Source: Yponomeuta sedellus
Lineage: Eukaryota > Arthropoda > Insecta > Lepidoptera > Yponomeutidae
Direction: 5' to 3'
Length of the DNA: 64,000 nucleotides
Assembly (NCBI GenBank): GCA_934045075.1
Contig: OW203726.1
Span: 1,837,535 to 1,901,534, forward strand
Shown piece after piece: positions 10,334 through 20,895 of this stretch; positions within the stretch are counted from its first letter, which is position 1, and each line of letters starts with the position of its first letter. The notes under the pieces were generated by a model that worked only from the letters and a program-made list of their open reading frames with translations, was not told where the DNA came from and did no database searches. Made by a program: the position numbers and the translations under genes.

Positions 10334-10616
10334 TATATTCTTCTTTTTTTAACGCACTAACCCGTGCTAAGGACAATTTTAAAAACCTATTTAGAGGCTA
10401 AAAATTCCACCCATGCCGGGACTCGAACCCGTGACCTCTGGCTAACCGTGCCAGCGCTCTCCCAACTGAGCTAATGGGTGACTCACCGGCATCAGTGAAA
10501 TTTCGAACCTCTTTGCAATACTCTCTGTATTACGTACAGGCAGCAACATTGAGTCCCGGCGGTTCGAGTCCCGGCATGGGTGGAATTTTAAGCCTCTAAA
10601 TTTAGTGGTTTTTTAT
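10334..10616 (-). mobile_element. S1 tRNA-containing retroelement, copy 1
   Basis: The tRNA-like module (A box 'tagctcagttggg', B box 'ggttcgagtcccggc') is on the minus strand, with tail 'gttagtgcgttaaaaa' at the left. The right edge (10559-10608) is an inverted copy of the tRNA 3' half and tail start. Flanking 12-mers CATTTATTTGCT (10322-10333) and TATTTATTTACT (10617-10628) match 10/12, a candidate target duplication. Confidence 0.75.
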
Positions 10617-11699
10617 TATTTATTTACTAATCAACAATTATCAATTTCTATAATATACTAGTTGACTACCCAAACGTTGTTTTGCCATATTAATCAGCCT
10701 ACTACCTTTTATCAGACATATCAAACATACACACAAAAATCATAAAATTCTGTGAAAACGTTTCGGGGGAGTTTCAAAGATAACAAAGACATGTTACACG
10801 AGATTTTTATATTTAATATATTGTTTATTGACACGTAAAACTTTGTTCCAATCTAAATCTTTGATGGTTACAAGGTTACTGTACCCTAAACTAGAATTTC
10901 CTGCGCTATGCGCTGCAATATTGGGTATTAATTTATTAATTTGTTAATTGAGTATTAATTTTGTTTTCACACGTAGATAATTTTAAACCAACAAATGTGT
11001 AACGGATGTGAGAGTCTAGACTGACTCGATTTTATTAGTAAAAATTTGTTAGGTTCATATTTTCACGTTAAATGCATATTGAAATATCAAATAAAATCAA
11101 TTTATTTCAACGTAAAAATTTTACATTCCGTTTGCTAAATGTCAATGTACAATGTAAAAAGTAAGGCGCTGCCTTCAGGCCGTATTGTACTTTCGCTATT
11201 CTACTAAGAATTTTTCAAATCACGCTGTTTCAAATTAAGAGCACGCAAAATTTGTAAATTTGCACTAAACAGATACCGATTGAAAAAGCTGAAAAACTTC
11301 AATGAGGTTCTTTAAGAAGAAGACAACACGGTTGGCTAAAATATAAATTGCAAAAAATTGCACTCTGAGCTTGAATGATTATTAGTATAGAGTCAAGTAT
11401 CAAAACTATTTGAGTGAGGTACAAACCCATTGTCGAATAATACGAAATCCATTATTACATCTGAGTTGCACAAATAAAAATGTTGTTTATTGACGCACAT
11501 GCTTCTGAAATAATACTTGAATGGTATGGAATTGAACTAATGCAAAGATAATAAGAGAATTCCATTGCAAATAAATAGAGAATAAACTGAAAAAGAAAAC
11601 AGCTTTGTTACTTCGTGACGAAACAAATATAGTAACTATATTATTTATGAACGATAGAGACCTAGAGCCGTCTCTTATTTCCTTCAACAACTTTCCGTC
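10617..11699. other. No recognised feature
   Basis: About 1.1 kb of AT-rich unique-looking sequence with no ORF over 60 codons and no recognised repeat. Confidence 0.45.
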
Positions 11700-11822
11700 G
11701 TAAGGTTGTCTGGAAGAAATTGTTTTTAGCAATAAGGCCGTCAATTGTACTTTGTATCTTTACATGTTTTATAATATGTGCTCTGGTGTACAATAAAGAA
11801 TATTCTTATCTTATCTTAAATT
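11700..11822 (+). repeat. LINE 3' end fragment with (TTATC)n tail
   Basis: It contains 'tggaagaaattg', 'agcaataaggccg', 'tacaataaagaatattc' and a short 'ttatcttatctta' tail, matching the end of the full LINE at 56.6-61.3 kb. Confidence 0.8.
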
Positions 11823-12221
11823 ACCAGACTCACGTAATGATTAATAACAGCTTATTAATTTCAAGCTCCATGAAGAACTATGTCCAATTCTTTCGTGCTC
11901 TTACCATCTAAGTCTTTTTTTAAAAGCAGTCAATTTCACTAAAACACTCTTAAGCCGGAGTTCACCATGGTAAATTACGGAAACTACTGCCATAACCTGG
12001 CTTTAACTCCGATTTACGATTTTATTAGTAGAGTCGACTCTTTAATAAATAACTCTGTAGGCCTAGTTTAATCTAGTGTTTCATTTTTTCCTTGTTGAAT
12101 CTCTACCACAAACTATGTTAATCGGCGTTTTTCGGCTATTTGAGAGCAATCGTGTTTTTATAAAAGGCACCGTATTTTATACTTTTACTGCGTTATTTAT
12201 ACAACCACTTTCGTTCATTAA
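11823..12221. other. No firm feature
   Basis: AT-rich. 'ctaaaacactcttaag' near 11938 resembles the arm of the MITE at 12222, so part of this may be an older relative. Confidence 0.35.
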
Positions 12222-12324
12222 TTAAAACACTTCAAAAACGCTCTCTAATATAATCTGTGGTGAAGATTTTAAAAGAAAAAGATGTAACCACAGATTAAAT
12301 AAGACGCCTCTGGGAGTGTTTTAG
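12222..12324. mobile_element. Short foldback MITE
   Basis: The ends 'ttaaaacact' and 'agtgttttag' and inner blocks 'taatctgtggt' and 'accacagatta' are inverted, forming a ~100-bp imperfect hairpin. A related but degraded copy is at 53823-53925. Confidence 0.6.
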
Positions 12325-12602
12325 AAAAAAATCGTCTTTTTATAAATAAGGCCACAAGCGTGTTTCATTCCACTTCTAGCTGACTGTTTATCTAATCGTG
12401 AGACTCACCACAATTCCCAAATACATTTCCAATAGCAACTCGATTATCGATTTTTGCTGAGTCCTAAAACGACTCTTTTGAATGCACCTAACACGTCGCA
12501 TATGTTGGTGCGGTACAGCCATGAGGGAGTATTGAAGCAAGCGGCTTTTACACCATATGGTCGAAAAATTCATAAACAAGTGCTCACTAGATCCCACTTT
12601 AA

Positions 12603-13040
12603 TTCGTTGCAAATTTAAAATTCAATGCAGAGGATAGTGAACTTAAAATCTTTAAAGGTAAGGTTGAAAATCATGAAGTTGTTCGCGGCAATTTGACTAT
12701 AATGGCAAAAACAAGGAAAGTAAACTTTAAAGATAAGGATTAAAGTATAAACTCGAATGTCACAGCCGCTAAAGCTAATGTACCAGCAGCAAACGCGAGT
12801 ACAACTTACAAAAGCGACGAAAACACTATAAACGGTGATGGTCTAAATTAAACCGACCACCCACGCAATACTAAACCCAATTGCGATTCGAATAGAGCCC
12901 AAAGAGATATAGCAACTGTCGTCAACGCACTTTTGACAATTAATAGGGTGAATGATCTAAAAGAGCGCACTATTGAATGTGCAGAGGGGATGATTATAGG
13001 ACAAGCAGAGTTTGTACGAGGCCACCATTGTTTGCAATGA
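12603..13040 (+). pseudogene. Degenerate reading frame of unknown origin
   Basis: One frame stays open for 146 codons except for two TAA codons (12741-12743 and 12849-12851). The translation has a normal-looking hydrophilic, charge-rich composition (for example KGKVENHEVVRGN early and ERTIECAEGMIIGQ late) and no homopolymer bias, unlike chance ORFs nearby. I do not recognise a family. It could be a decayed gag-like or host gene fragment, or chance. Confidence 0.25.
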
Positions 13041-13639
13041 GTACACCACATGTTAGCTGCAATATTAAACCTTTGTCCAAATGCAGGGGATTTCGCTAAA
13101 CATATTTTAATATCATTTTTGCTGCAGGTGCATGGATTAGTTCTGTTTGTGTTTTGGTCGATTATGATATGATTGTTATTGATTTTCGACTGTTTCTTTG
13201 CTGAGGGAGTAGGTAGGTACTGCGTAACTAAATAAACTACTCGTGAATAATCAGCTAGTAATGGTAAAACTTAGACATGTAAGCCTTTTAACGTATTTTG
13301 TTTTCTTGTGTGTACAATAAAGAAATCTCATGTAATCTAATCTATTCTAGTAATTGTATAAGACTTCTTATTATATCTATAATGTACCTATAGTTATATA
13401 TCGTTTTAAACTACGTTTATTTTTTTTCTAGTGTAAAGCTTTAGCTTAACTAAGTCCTAGCTTAGTTAGTTTATCTGCCTCAGTGGCACTTTTTACAATA
13501 AGAAGCCATGATACAGGATTTACCTAATGTGGGGCCCACCAGACATTGTATACTGCCAATCACCTTTTTCGAAATAAATAATTATTACTTTATACAATAA
13601 CTAGCGAAAAACTGCAGGCAGATGCTGGATGCGGCAAGC
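13041..13639. other. No recognised gene; LINE tail scrap
   Basis: 'tgtgtacaataaagaaatc' near 13310 is a plus-strand LINE 3' tail. The rest is AT-rich and unrecognised. Confidence 0.4.
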
Positions 13640-13725
13640 TGAAGACAGGGCGCTATGGCGCTCATTAGGGGAGGGCTATGTCCAACAGTGGACTAGTATA
13701 GCCTGACAACGACGACGACAATAAC
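13640..13725 (+). repeat. RTE-type LINE 3' end with GAC tail
   Basis: It reads 'gggctatgtccaacagtgg', then 'tatagcctgac' and an imperfect (GAC)n tail. Confidence 0.75.
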
Positions 13726-15039
13726 TAGCTGATCCCGTAAATGTTATTTTCCCATATGTATTGGCCTACGATGTATTCTCTAACCTACCAAATATTCACA
13801 AAAATTTGCAAAAACTGGCGAAGTTTTCGAAGCTTTTCGGTTTCGAAGAAGCGAAGGATTCAGAGACGAAAACATTCACAGAGAAGCGGGTACGTCTCCC
13901 GGTGACGGATGACTCGGCGTCAAAGGTCGCATCTGCAACTTTGATTGGTTGCCGTCTTTTTCTCTGGAGAGTCATCTCCAATCAGGACTGTCGGTCGTGG
14001 ACAGATTAGTTTCCGGCGTTGTGTTCGCTCTCAGATAAACTCTTTAGTTTTAGTTGGGATAGAGCAATAGGTGGGAAAGTGGATAACAAAGTATGACCTT
14101 GGGGGATTGAGATAATAAATTCAGTCAGTCTACATCTATGAAATATCTATGCTATCTAAACTAAAATTATAAGGAAGAAAACTTTGTAAATTTGTTTGTA
14201 GTTAGGGGGTAATCAATCAGAATTTTGACGTAAACTTTTTTTTTACTCATCGTAAGACACCTCTTTATACTTAGGGTTGTTTTGAATAGATTCAACTCAA
14301 TGATTACATTAACCACAAACTCCTCTGAAAACCAACAGGTAGTATGCCAGTGACGGTATTGGCTGCCGAACTGCGTTTGCCAGTCGCCAATTTCTAGCTC
14401 TCAGCACTGTTTATATCATAAAATAAATAAAGTCTCACCAATTTACACACTAGTTAAATGAAGTTCAGAATAATTATTCGCCGAGCGATGTATCTACTGA
14501 ATAAGGCCTCTTTGGCACAAAGTTTACTTAAAACATTTTTTGAACCGCGTTTCAGGCAAGCTTAATATATCTTCAGAGATTTATTTAATTGATACATGAA
14601 CACTACAACATCTGTGCGTTCTTGGCAGTTACACGGCCTTTTTAAACGATGCGTCATGAAACGCTCACTCCTAGTAATCGTGTGGTACTAGTGATCTTAG
14701 CCTTAGGTAATTACGATACACCTTGTTAACAAAAAGCTGTGATAAAGTTTTCTTTTCTCAGGAAAAAACCGTAACAGACAAAAAGGTCCAGGCACAAAAG
14801 AAAAGCGGCATGCAAATGGGCAACAATATGAACTTGAAATATGGGTTCAAGAAATCCTGCCCGTTGAACGGAAAAAGTCGTGGTGTCGAAACTTCGGGTG
14901 CTCTTTTCTAACGGTGACAGTTGATCCTTAAAAAAGCAAGGCTTCAAAAAGGTAAGGCTTTTTCCTCTCGAAAAAATACACCCATGAGTATTGTTTTATA
15001 TAATTGGAAATGGCTTCGTGTCTCCTTCTTTCGTGTAAA
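13726..15039. other. No recognised feature
   Basis: Overlapping ORFs of 60-82 codons at 13761-14009 and 14723-14947 lie on both strands with no recognised domain. The interval looks unique and could include host intron or intergenic DNA. Confidence 0.35.
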
Positions 15040-15175
15040 ATAGATAGATAGATGAACCCTTTATTGTACATACTAAAGGAAATTACACAGATATTTCTTA
15101 ACTTAAGAGTACAGACGGCGGCCTTATCACTAAAATTGATTTCTTCCAGACAACCTTTGGATGGACTGGATCAAT
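15040..15175 (-). repeat. LINE 3' end fragment
   Basis: On the minus strand: 'ttgtctggaagaaatc', 'ataaggccgccgtc' and 'tgtacaataaagggttcatc', followed by a (CTAT)n-like end. It is very similar to 24418-24545. Confidence 0.75.
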
Positions 15176-15344
15176 ATATTGGATAAGGAAGTAGATGTAC
15201 AAATAAATCAAAATATTTCAGATACATATGAATTGAACATGCTTAATTAAAAAAAAATTATACTAACTAAGATAGGAAGAAAAATTGTGTAAAAATTTTA
15301 GTTATTACTTTGTTGACTTTATGTGAGTGTACTTGCCACTTCAT

Positions 15345-15445
15345 TCTAATCGTGATTTAACAACTGCAACGCCGCCGAAACCTCGGGAATTAAAGTAATT
15401 AGGTTTAACCTAATAAATTATCGCAATTAGACCTGTTTATTTGTT
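15345..15445 (+). repeat. Penelope-like element terminal fragment
   Basis: It shares 'aactgcaacg', 'gccgaaac', 'taattagg' and an 'aaattatcgcaattagacc' end with 5093-5190 in the same order. Confidence 0.45.
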
Positions 15446-15620
15446 TTAAGGTGCGCTTAGGCTCTTGGCGACCAATATTAGGAACTAGGAACAAAAATGC
15501 TGATTTTCTTTTGTTTTTTTATTTTCATGAACCATGTCTTTTTGAATGTTTGGTGGCCAGTCATATTTTTTTAATTTGAAGGCTTTTGACTTAAAGCAAA
15601 AAGTTTTACTGCAGGTTAGG

Positions 15621-15672
15621 TTGTGAAACAAGAGCTTAGATAAATCTTCTTGTCTAAGCTCTTGTTTCACAA
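15621..15672. repeat. Perfect 20-bp hairpin
   Basis: Arms 15621-15640 and 15653-15672 are exact reverse complements with a 12-nt loop. The right arm overlaps the left end of the MITE at 15661-15851, so the left arm duplicates that MITE terminus in inverted orientation. Confidence 0.8.
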
Positions 15673-15851
15673 TGTTCAAATAAAGTTCCAGATAAGCTAA
15701 CCGGAACCAGAATTGCCGGTGGTTCTAAATTTAAATAAATTTTCCTATATTGCGTATGTTCGTTTATGGCGTCAAATTTAGAACAAACGGCAGCCCTGGT
15801 TGCGGATAGCTTATCCGGAACTTTATCTGCAGATTGTGAAACAGGCCCTAA
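15661..15851. mobile_element. MITE with ~50-bp terminal inverted repeats
   Basis: The left end 'cttgtttcacaatgttcaaa' continues 'taaagttccagataagcta'. The right end, read in reverse, gives 'cctgtttcacaatctgcaga' then 'taaagttccggataagcta'. The arms stay alignable for about 50 bp around an AT-rich centre. No ORF. Confidence 0.75.
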
Positions 15852-16474
15852 TTGTTTTGAGCAGTGTATGATTAATTTGTTCACGAATACAAAGGGTGGA
15901 TAAGAACCGGAACTTCAGATCCGATAAGAGGGTTTTTCTCTGGGTGTAGATTACTGGAAGTTCCGCAAAAACATAACACTAACAAATAGTGTGATGGAAA
16001 ATTCAACAGTTTTTTTCTATCAGTGTCTTTTCGAACATTGTATTCTCTAAGTACTCACTATACTAAACGCGATGAAAATACCTTCAACGTGTACCCGAAT
16101 GAAAAGAGTAGGTAAAAAGCCGGAGCGCGGAATCCGGGAACGGGGATTTTTCCCTGGGAGCGGACCGGAAGTGCCGCGTGAATAATCGCCCGCCATTGTT
16201 GTGCGGGTTTGGCGGGAAAATTAGCTGTTTATTTGTTTTGTTCTGCCGATGCAGCGTCTTCGGCCGCGGTCGCACCTTAAATTTTAATTGCCCCAAGTTA
16301 GTTTGTTTTTGAGGGCGCTTACCAGAAAACGACTTTGTTTCCAACTGAATTATTTTGTTTTAGCAGTTACTGTTAACTATGCTCAGAAATTATACAAAGC
16401 ATGGGTCTAATCACGATTATTTATTGGGCATAACGTAACTATAAAATAAGCTTCATTAAATAAAGGTCTTACAA
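15852..16474. other. No gene; GC-richer block at 16090-16280
   Basis: The block 16090-16280 is clearly richer in G, C and CpG than its surroundings ('cgcccgccattgttgtgcg', 'cttcggccgcggtcgcacc'). It is not repeated elsewhere in the window. It could be an exon or promoter, but no frame is convincing. Confidence 0.3.
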
Positions 16475-16555
16475 ACCTCCTCCAACCCGGACTTAGCCCC
16501 CGTGGTGGAGTATGGCCTAACCTAACCTAACCTGGTTGATATCGATATCGAAATA
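16475..16555 (+). repeat. Dispersed repeat A, fragment 3
   Basis: Only 'aacccggacttagcc', 'cgtggtggagtatggccta' and the terminal 'ttgatatcgatatcga' remain. A short 'cctaacctaacctaacct' run has replaced the middle. Confidence 0.7.
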
Positions 16556-16799
16556 AAGGTAATTATAATATAAAATTCTGGTAATTAAGTACTTTGAAGA
16601 CTTTGAGGACTAAGTTAGGAGATTTTTTGGCCTTTTTTTCTCCAAATTGATCTAGTTTTTGAAATGGACACCTAGTTCGAATTGTAACGTTCATTAAGCC
16701 GCAGTTTCTGCGCTACTTTGAGTAAAACGTTTTCATTTCATATTAATTTCCTTTAACTTCACCGTTTAATAACTATAATTATATGAGCATCGCGATTCA

Positions 16800-16918
16800 T
16801 TAAGAAATACTAATGCTTTTAGCAATAAGGCCGCCAATTGTACTATGTATATTTGCAATTATTTTGTATTTGTTGTTTTTCCAATGTACAATAAAGAATA
16901 TTCTTATTTTATCTTATT
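16800..16918 (+). repeat. LINE 3' end fragment
   Basis: 'agcaataaggccgccaattg' then 'tacaataaagaatattctt' and a 'ttttatctta' end. Confidence 0.8.
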
Positions 16919-17119
16919 TAAGCTTAGTGGTTGAAATTCTCTTTCATTAAAAAAAACTCTTAATTTCTCTCGCTTTACTTCAGAATTTAACCAACTAAAG
17001 TAGGTACACGCATAAAGGCCCGTTGTTTACTGCTCCGACTCTCTACGGTTTGCTGGAAGAAATCTCTTACAGAGATAAGCTCGCTTTTGTGCGTGTTATT
17101 TCTTATGTAATATCCTGTT

Positions 17120-17225
17120 TAATGTTTACACGACAGCCAGCGGCTTAACGTACCTTGTGAAGTAGTCACGGGATGGTCAGCCATTCAGTATCTGACCGCG
17201 TCTGTGGTTGCTTAACTCCAGCAGC
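17120..17225 (-). repeat. Dispersed repeat A, fragment 4
   Basis: 'cagcggcttaacgtacctt', 'cacgggatggtcagcc' and 'ctgaccgcgtctg' match the 5' part of repeat A in reverse. Confidence 0.65.
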
Positions 17226-17229
17226 GAAT

Positions 17230-17610
17230 AATCTAGTCCACGTCATGTACATACCTTATATACCAATAAAGCGACACATGAAGAGATGCAACATAGAGCC
17301 CTCCCGCTGGGAACGTTTGGCAGCACAGCGGCCAGAATGGCGCAGGATCGTAAACAGCCAAGTACGTGAGTTCGAGGTTCAGCGCAAAGCTGACCTTGAC
17401 ACCAAACGCGACCAGCTAAAGGCTCACCCACCTGCTGCCATAACATACAACTATGACAACGGCATTCTCAAGTGCCCTCAGTGTGCACGGAGTTTCGCCG
17501 CGAAGATAGGCTACATAAGCCATCTTCGAGCGCACCAGCGCCACATATGTGATTAGGGGTCAAAGTGGTCGCCATGCCGAAATCGGTCGGATCAATCATC
17601 ATCATCACCA
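17230..17610 (+). pseudogene. LINE ORF2 C-terminal fragment with zinc finger
   Basis: The frame ending at the TAG of 17554-17556 encodes a piece ending in a CxxC...HxxxH finger (CPQCARSFAAKIGYISHLRAH) after a segment KRHMKRCNIEPSRWERLAAQ. 'Mk.c.i....WE.la..R..Wr' followed by a terminal zinc finger is typical of the C-terminus of insect LINE-encoded endonuclease-reverse transcriptases. The 3' flank runs into 'cgatcggtc..atcatcatc', a LINE-like ATC tail. The reverse transcriptase itself is absent, so this is a 5'-truncated dead copy inserted next to repeat A. Confidence 0.7.
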
Positions 17611-17696
17611 ATAAACTTTATTTACATTTCACTCTCTACTCTCTAACTGCCTTACTCCGAGACGTCCATTAAATTTAATGTTTACTTAAATATCAT

Positions 17697-18035
17697 TGAC
17701 AGCGAACCAAGGCATATATCGCTTGAAATACGGGCTTGGATGCTTGCGGACGCCTGATTGTTTTCATTGAAAAAGTATTTAATGCAAGTAGTAGTCCACT
17801 GGTCCTACTCTGTCTTTACAGATGTGATAGTCCAATAACTGATTGTAGAGTCGCACAAAAGTGTGGATTAACACACAGAGGCTAATTTATTGCTGTGACG
17901 TCAGACAGCGGACCAAGGCATATATCGCGTGAAATACGGGCCTGGATGCTTGTGGATGCCTGATTGTTTTCATTGAAAAAGTAATTAATGCAAGTAGTAG
18001 TTTGCTAGTCTAACTGCCGCACTCAGACACGTCCA
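17697..18035 (-). repeat. Two units of the ~203-bp tandem repeat
   Basis: 'accaaggcatatatcgc' recurs at 17706 and 17912 (206 bp apart), with 'tgattgttttcattgaaaaa' in each unit. These are diverged, inverted relatives of the array at 27892-28590. Confidence 0.8.
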
Positions 18036-18070
18036 TGAAATTTAATGTTTATTTAAATATCATTACCTTT

Positions 18071-18268
18071 ATATCACTTTTAATGCACTAACCCATGCTA
18101 AGGACAATTTAAAAATCTAGTTAGAGGCTAAAAATTCCACCCATGCCGGGATTCGAACCCGCGACCTCTGGCTATCCGTGCCAGCGCTCTTTCCGACTGA
18201 GCTAATGGGCGACTCACCGGCATCAGTGAAATTTCGAACCTCTTTACAATATTCTCTGTATTACGTAC
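18071..18268 (-). mobile_element. S1 element, 5'-truncated copy
   Basis: It contains a minus-strand tRNA-like module and 'gttagtgcattaaaa' tail. Flanks ATCATTACCTTT (18059-18070) and ATCAATACCTTT (18269-18280) form a 12-bp duplication with one mismatch. This copy lacks the inverted 5' part. Confidence 0.8.
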
Positions 18269-18474
18269 ATCAATACCTTTCACTTATTATCAATACAACA
18301 GAAAAGGATAACAGCATACTTAATCGGAGATTAACTTTAATTGACGTTTCTGAGTGCAGCGGTTAATGTTTTAGTTCTATCTATCTTAAGCCGTCTGTCT
18401 GATTAGTCCGCCTATCGTCCGTTGTTTCAAGGGTGAGGAACCACCGCTGAATCAATGTAGAACTTAAATGATAA

Positions 18475-18540
18475 AAAGATGCTAAAAAGAGGGCTATATC
18501 CAGCAGCGGGCAGCGGTGTGCTGTATGATGATGATGACCC
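18475..18540 (+). repeat. RTE-type LINE 3' end with GAT tail
   Basis: 'gggctatatccagcagcgg' followed by '(atg)n' ('tgtatgatgatgatgac'). Confidence 0.65.
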
Positions 18541-18627
18541 GAATAACAACTGAATAATGGATAAAGTAGGCTCCTGCGCTCAGTCTTCGCGAGATTGGTA
18601 GCTTTCGTTCCATATCATTTGAAGATA

Positions 18628-19005
18628 CATGCCTTTTGCATCTACGTAATGAGATGATTTATACAGCGTCCAGTGGCATCTTCACTCACATTAGATGGGT
18701 GAAGGGACCGCCCGGATGCTGTAGTGCCGGACATGGTTTTATAGATGGTGTAGGCTTGCCCTGCACCTATACCGTCCTGACAGCTTAGTCGGCCTAGCCC
18801 ACAGGAAAGACTAGTCATACGTGCGGAGCCAACCGAGCTGCGGGTTTCCTCACGATGTTTTTCTTCACCGTTAGCGTTTGGTATTGCGACTACAAATCCG
18901 CAAATGTACGTAACTTTGAAATGAAACAAAGTCATTGGTACACGCCCGCACTGTGATTCTCGCTTGCGAGTCCAATGTTCTACCCACTGAGCTACCACCG
19001 CATTT
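18628..19005 (-). repeat. tRNA-derived SINE, family S2
   Basis: The minus strand starts with the tRNA-like head 'gcggtggtagctcagtggg', then 'gtagtcgcaataccaaacg', the 'gaaaaacatcgtgaggaaac' core, and a 3' part 'tgagtgaagatgccactgg' / 'aatcatctcattacgtaga'. Essentially full length. Confidence 0.85.
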
Positions 19006-19190
19006 AAAGGTAGCGCATATGTAAAACTCGTGAATTAAATTTATGAGGTCTTGGGTTCGAATCATATATAAAATTGTTTTAAATTAATCTTTAAGTTCTA
19101 TCCACCTTAAACAGTCTCTGTTTACGATTCTTCCATCTATGGTGTTATTTCAGAGGTGAGAAACCATCGCTGATTCAATGTAGAACTTAA

Positions 19191-19384
19191 AACATACATA
19201 CATACATACATACATACATACATACATACATACATACATACATACATACATACATACATACATACATACATACATACATACATACATACATACATACATA
19301 CATACATACATACATACATACATACATACATACATACATACATACATACATACATACATACATACATACATACATACATACATA
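19191..19384. repeat. (CATA)n microsatellite
   Basis: About 48 uninterrupted copies of a tetranucleotide. It reads through as MYVC repeats in several frames, which are artefacts. On the minus strand it lies directly 3' of the LINE coding fragment at 19387-19590, so it probably grew from that LINE's tail. Confidence 0.97.
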
Positions 19385-19386
19385 AC

Positions 19387-19590
19387 CTCACGCCTGTATC
19401 CCAGAAGGGTAGGCAGAGACCAGGGACTGCCACTTGCTACGATCCTGACAGATTACCTTCGCTTTATCAACGTTCATAAGTCGTTGCATGCACGTACGCC
19501 GGTTCCGGGTACTTTTTAACTTCCTCTTTGCTAATACATCCCCTATTTGGTCCATGTATGTCCGCCTGGGACGTCCCTTACTTATTTAAC
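19387..19590 (-). pseudogene. LINE ORF C-terminal fragment
   Basis: The minus strand encodes, without a stop until TGA, a peptide beginning RPRRTYMDQIGDVLAKRK and ending WQSLVSAYPSGIQA. This 'grpr.ty.dqi ... R..c...m.v..ak..c.dR..W...vsayP.g.qa' ending is common to lepidopteran LINEs whose tails are ATGT repeats, and the tail here is (TATG)n. Only the last ~65 codons remain. A second scrap of the same 3' end is at 22335-22400. Confidence 0.65.
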
Positions 19591-20895
19591 TTAAACCAAG
19601 AACGTCCTTGCTTAAAACATAATATTGTATTTGTACCTCAGCAAGCCTAAAAAAGCAGTATAACCCTCGAACGGACCACCTCATTACGCATTCAAAAACC
19701 AGCGGGGCCGGGTCTCTCCCGCCCGTCTGCCCGACATGATTTATCGACTATTTTTTGTCGATTTTCTTCAAATTTTCCCTCGGAACAGACTTCGCCCCGA
19801 AATTGAAAGAACCGATAGTTGGCTTCACCTAAATAAAACGGCAAAAAAAATCGGCTTCCCATACAACTTCAGCACATAATTACTTCCACTATTTTGATAG
19901 TTCCTAGTTCTTGACGGGCAGTGTATCCGATCATCAAGACGAAATTGGTGCGTGTTTTGCAGAGATTGGAGTGAATAACTGACGCTTTTGTCAACTGTCT
20001 ACCTAATCAGCTCAGTATGAATTCTCCTATTTTGATAATATTATTTAAAACCTTTTTTTTCAGTTTAGTGTTTTTTTTTTATTCAAACTGCTATAATGAT
20101 TATTATTGTCTATGTCACACTGATCACAGGACAGGTAGTCTATTTTCGAGCACCACATCTCGATATGATAAATTTTAATTTCATTGTACTAGGACTAGGA
20201 AGTGGTATCTGTTTGTACTAATAACTGCTAATTTGTCTGTGATTTCAAAGTTTTCCTCGCCGTAAAATTTTTTTTAAACACACCAACCCAATTTTTTAGA
20301 TTTTTTATGGACACCGTATCTATGTCAGCCACTGTAATAAGACCAAATTTTTACAACCAGGCTTTGTAATCCTTTTGTATTTTTATATTTGTTCTCTAGA
20401 CTAGTTGCCAAGTTCTTCTCGTCATATGCAAAACTGGTGCCGAGCATATTGATGTGCTGGGCGAGGCTGGGTAATTAATTCTTAGCTTTGTTGGCAGTGT
20501 TACGCATTTTAGCATGACACGAAATAACGTCTTTCTTTTATGGATTATTTAAAACTTCAAATCAGCGTTACTACTTTAACTTCTAGCAAGGATATTTAGG
20601 GAATATTTCTTTGTTTTCTATATTTTTTTGTTTTATTTAAAAAAAAATTATGTTCACAGGTATTTATTCCCATATATTCTGGAAGTTAAAGTTTGTATTT
20701 TGCTGAGAACAATATAAAAACTTATTAAAATTATGTTAAACCTAAAAACCATTTTTTCTATATTAATGATTAGAGTACCTAATTTTTATTTTTTTAATTT
20801 TTATACAAATTTACATCTCGTACAAAGACTGTGGTAACAAAACATAAAATAATTGAGAACTATTAGTTATAGAGCTTGATTGATACTGAAGTATA
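19591..20895. other. No recognised feature
   Basis: AT-rich sequence with several poly-T runs; no repeat or ORF recognised. Confidence 0.45.

Noticed and set aside
13761..14009. 82-codon ORF as a small host gene
   Set aside because: An antisense ORF covers the same DNA, there is no known domain, and nothing supports splice sites or a promoter.
18642..18998. 118-codon minus-strand ORF (and similar ORFs in SINE S2 and repeat A copies)
   Set aside because: They lie inside SINE or repeat sequence and are not conserved as frames among copies.
19137..19433. Three overlapping minus-strand ORFs made of MYVC repeats
   Set aside because: They are translations of a (CATA)n microsatellite.
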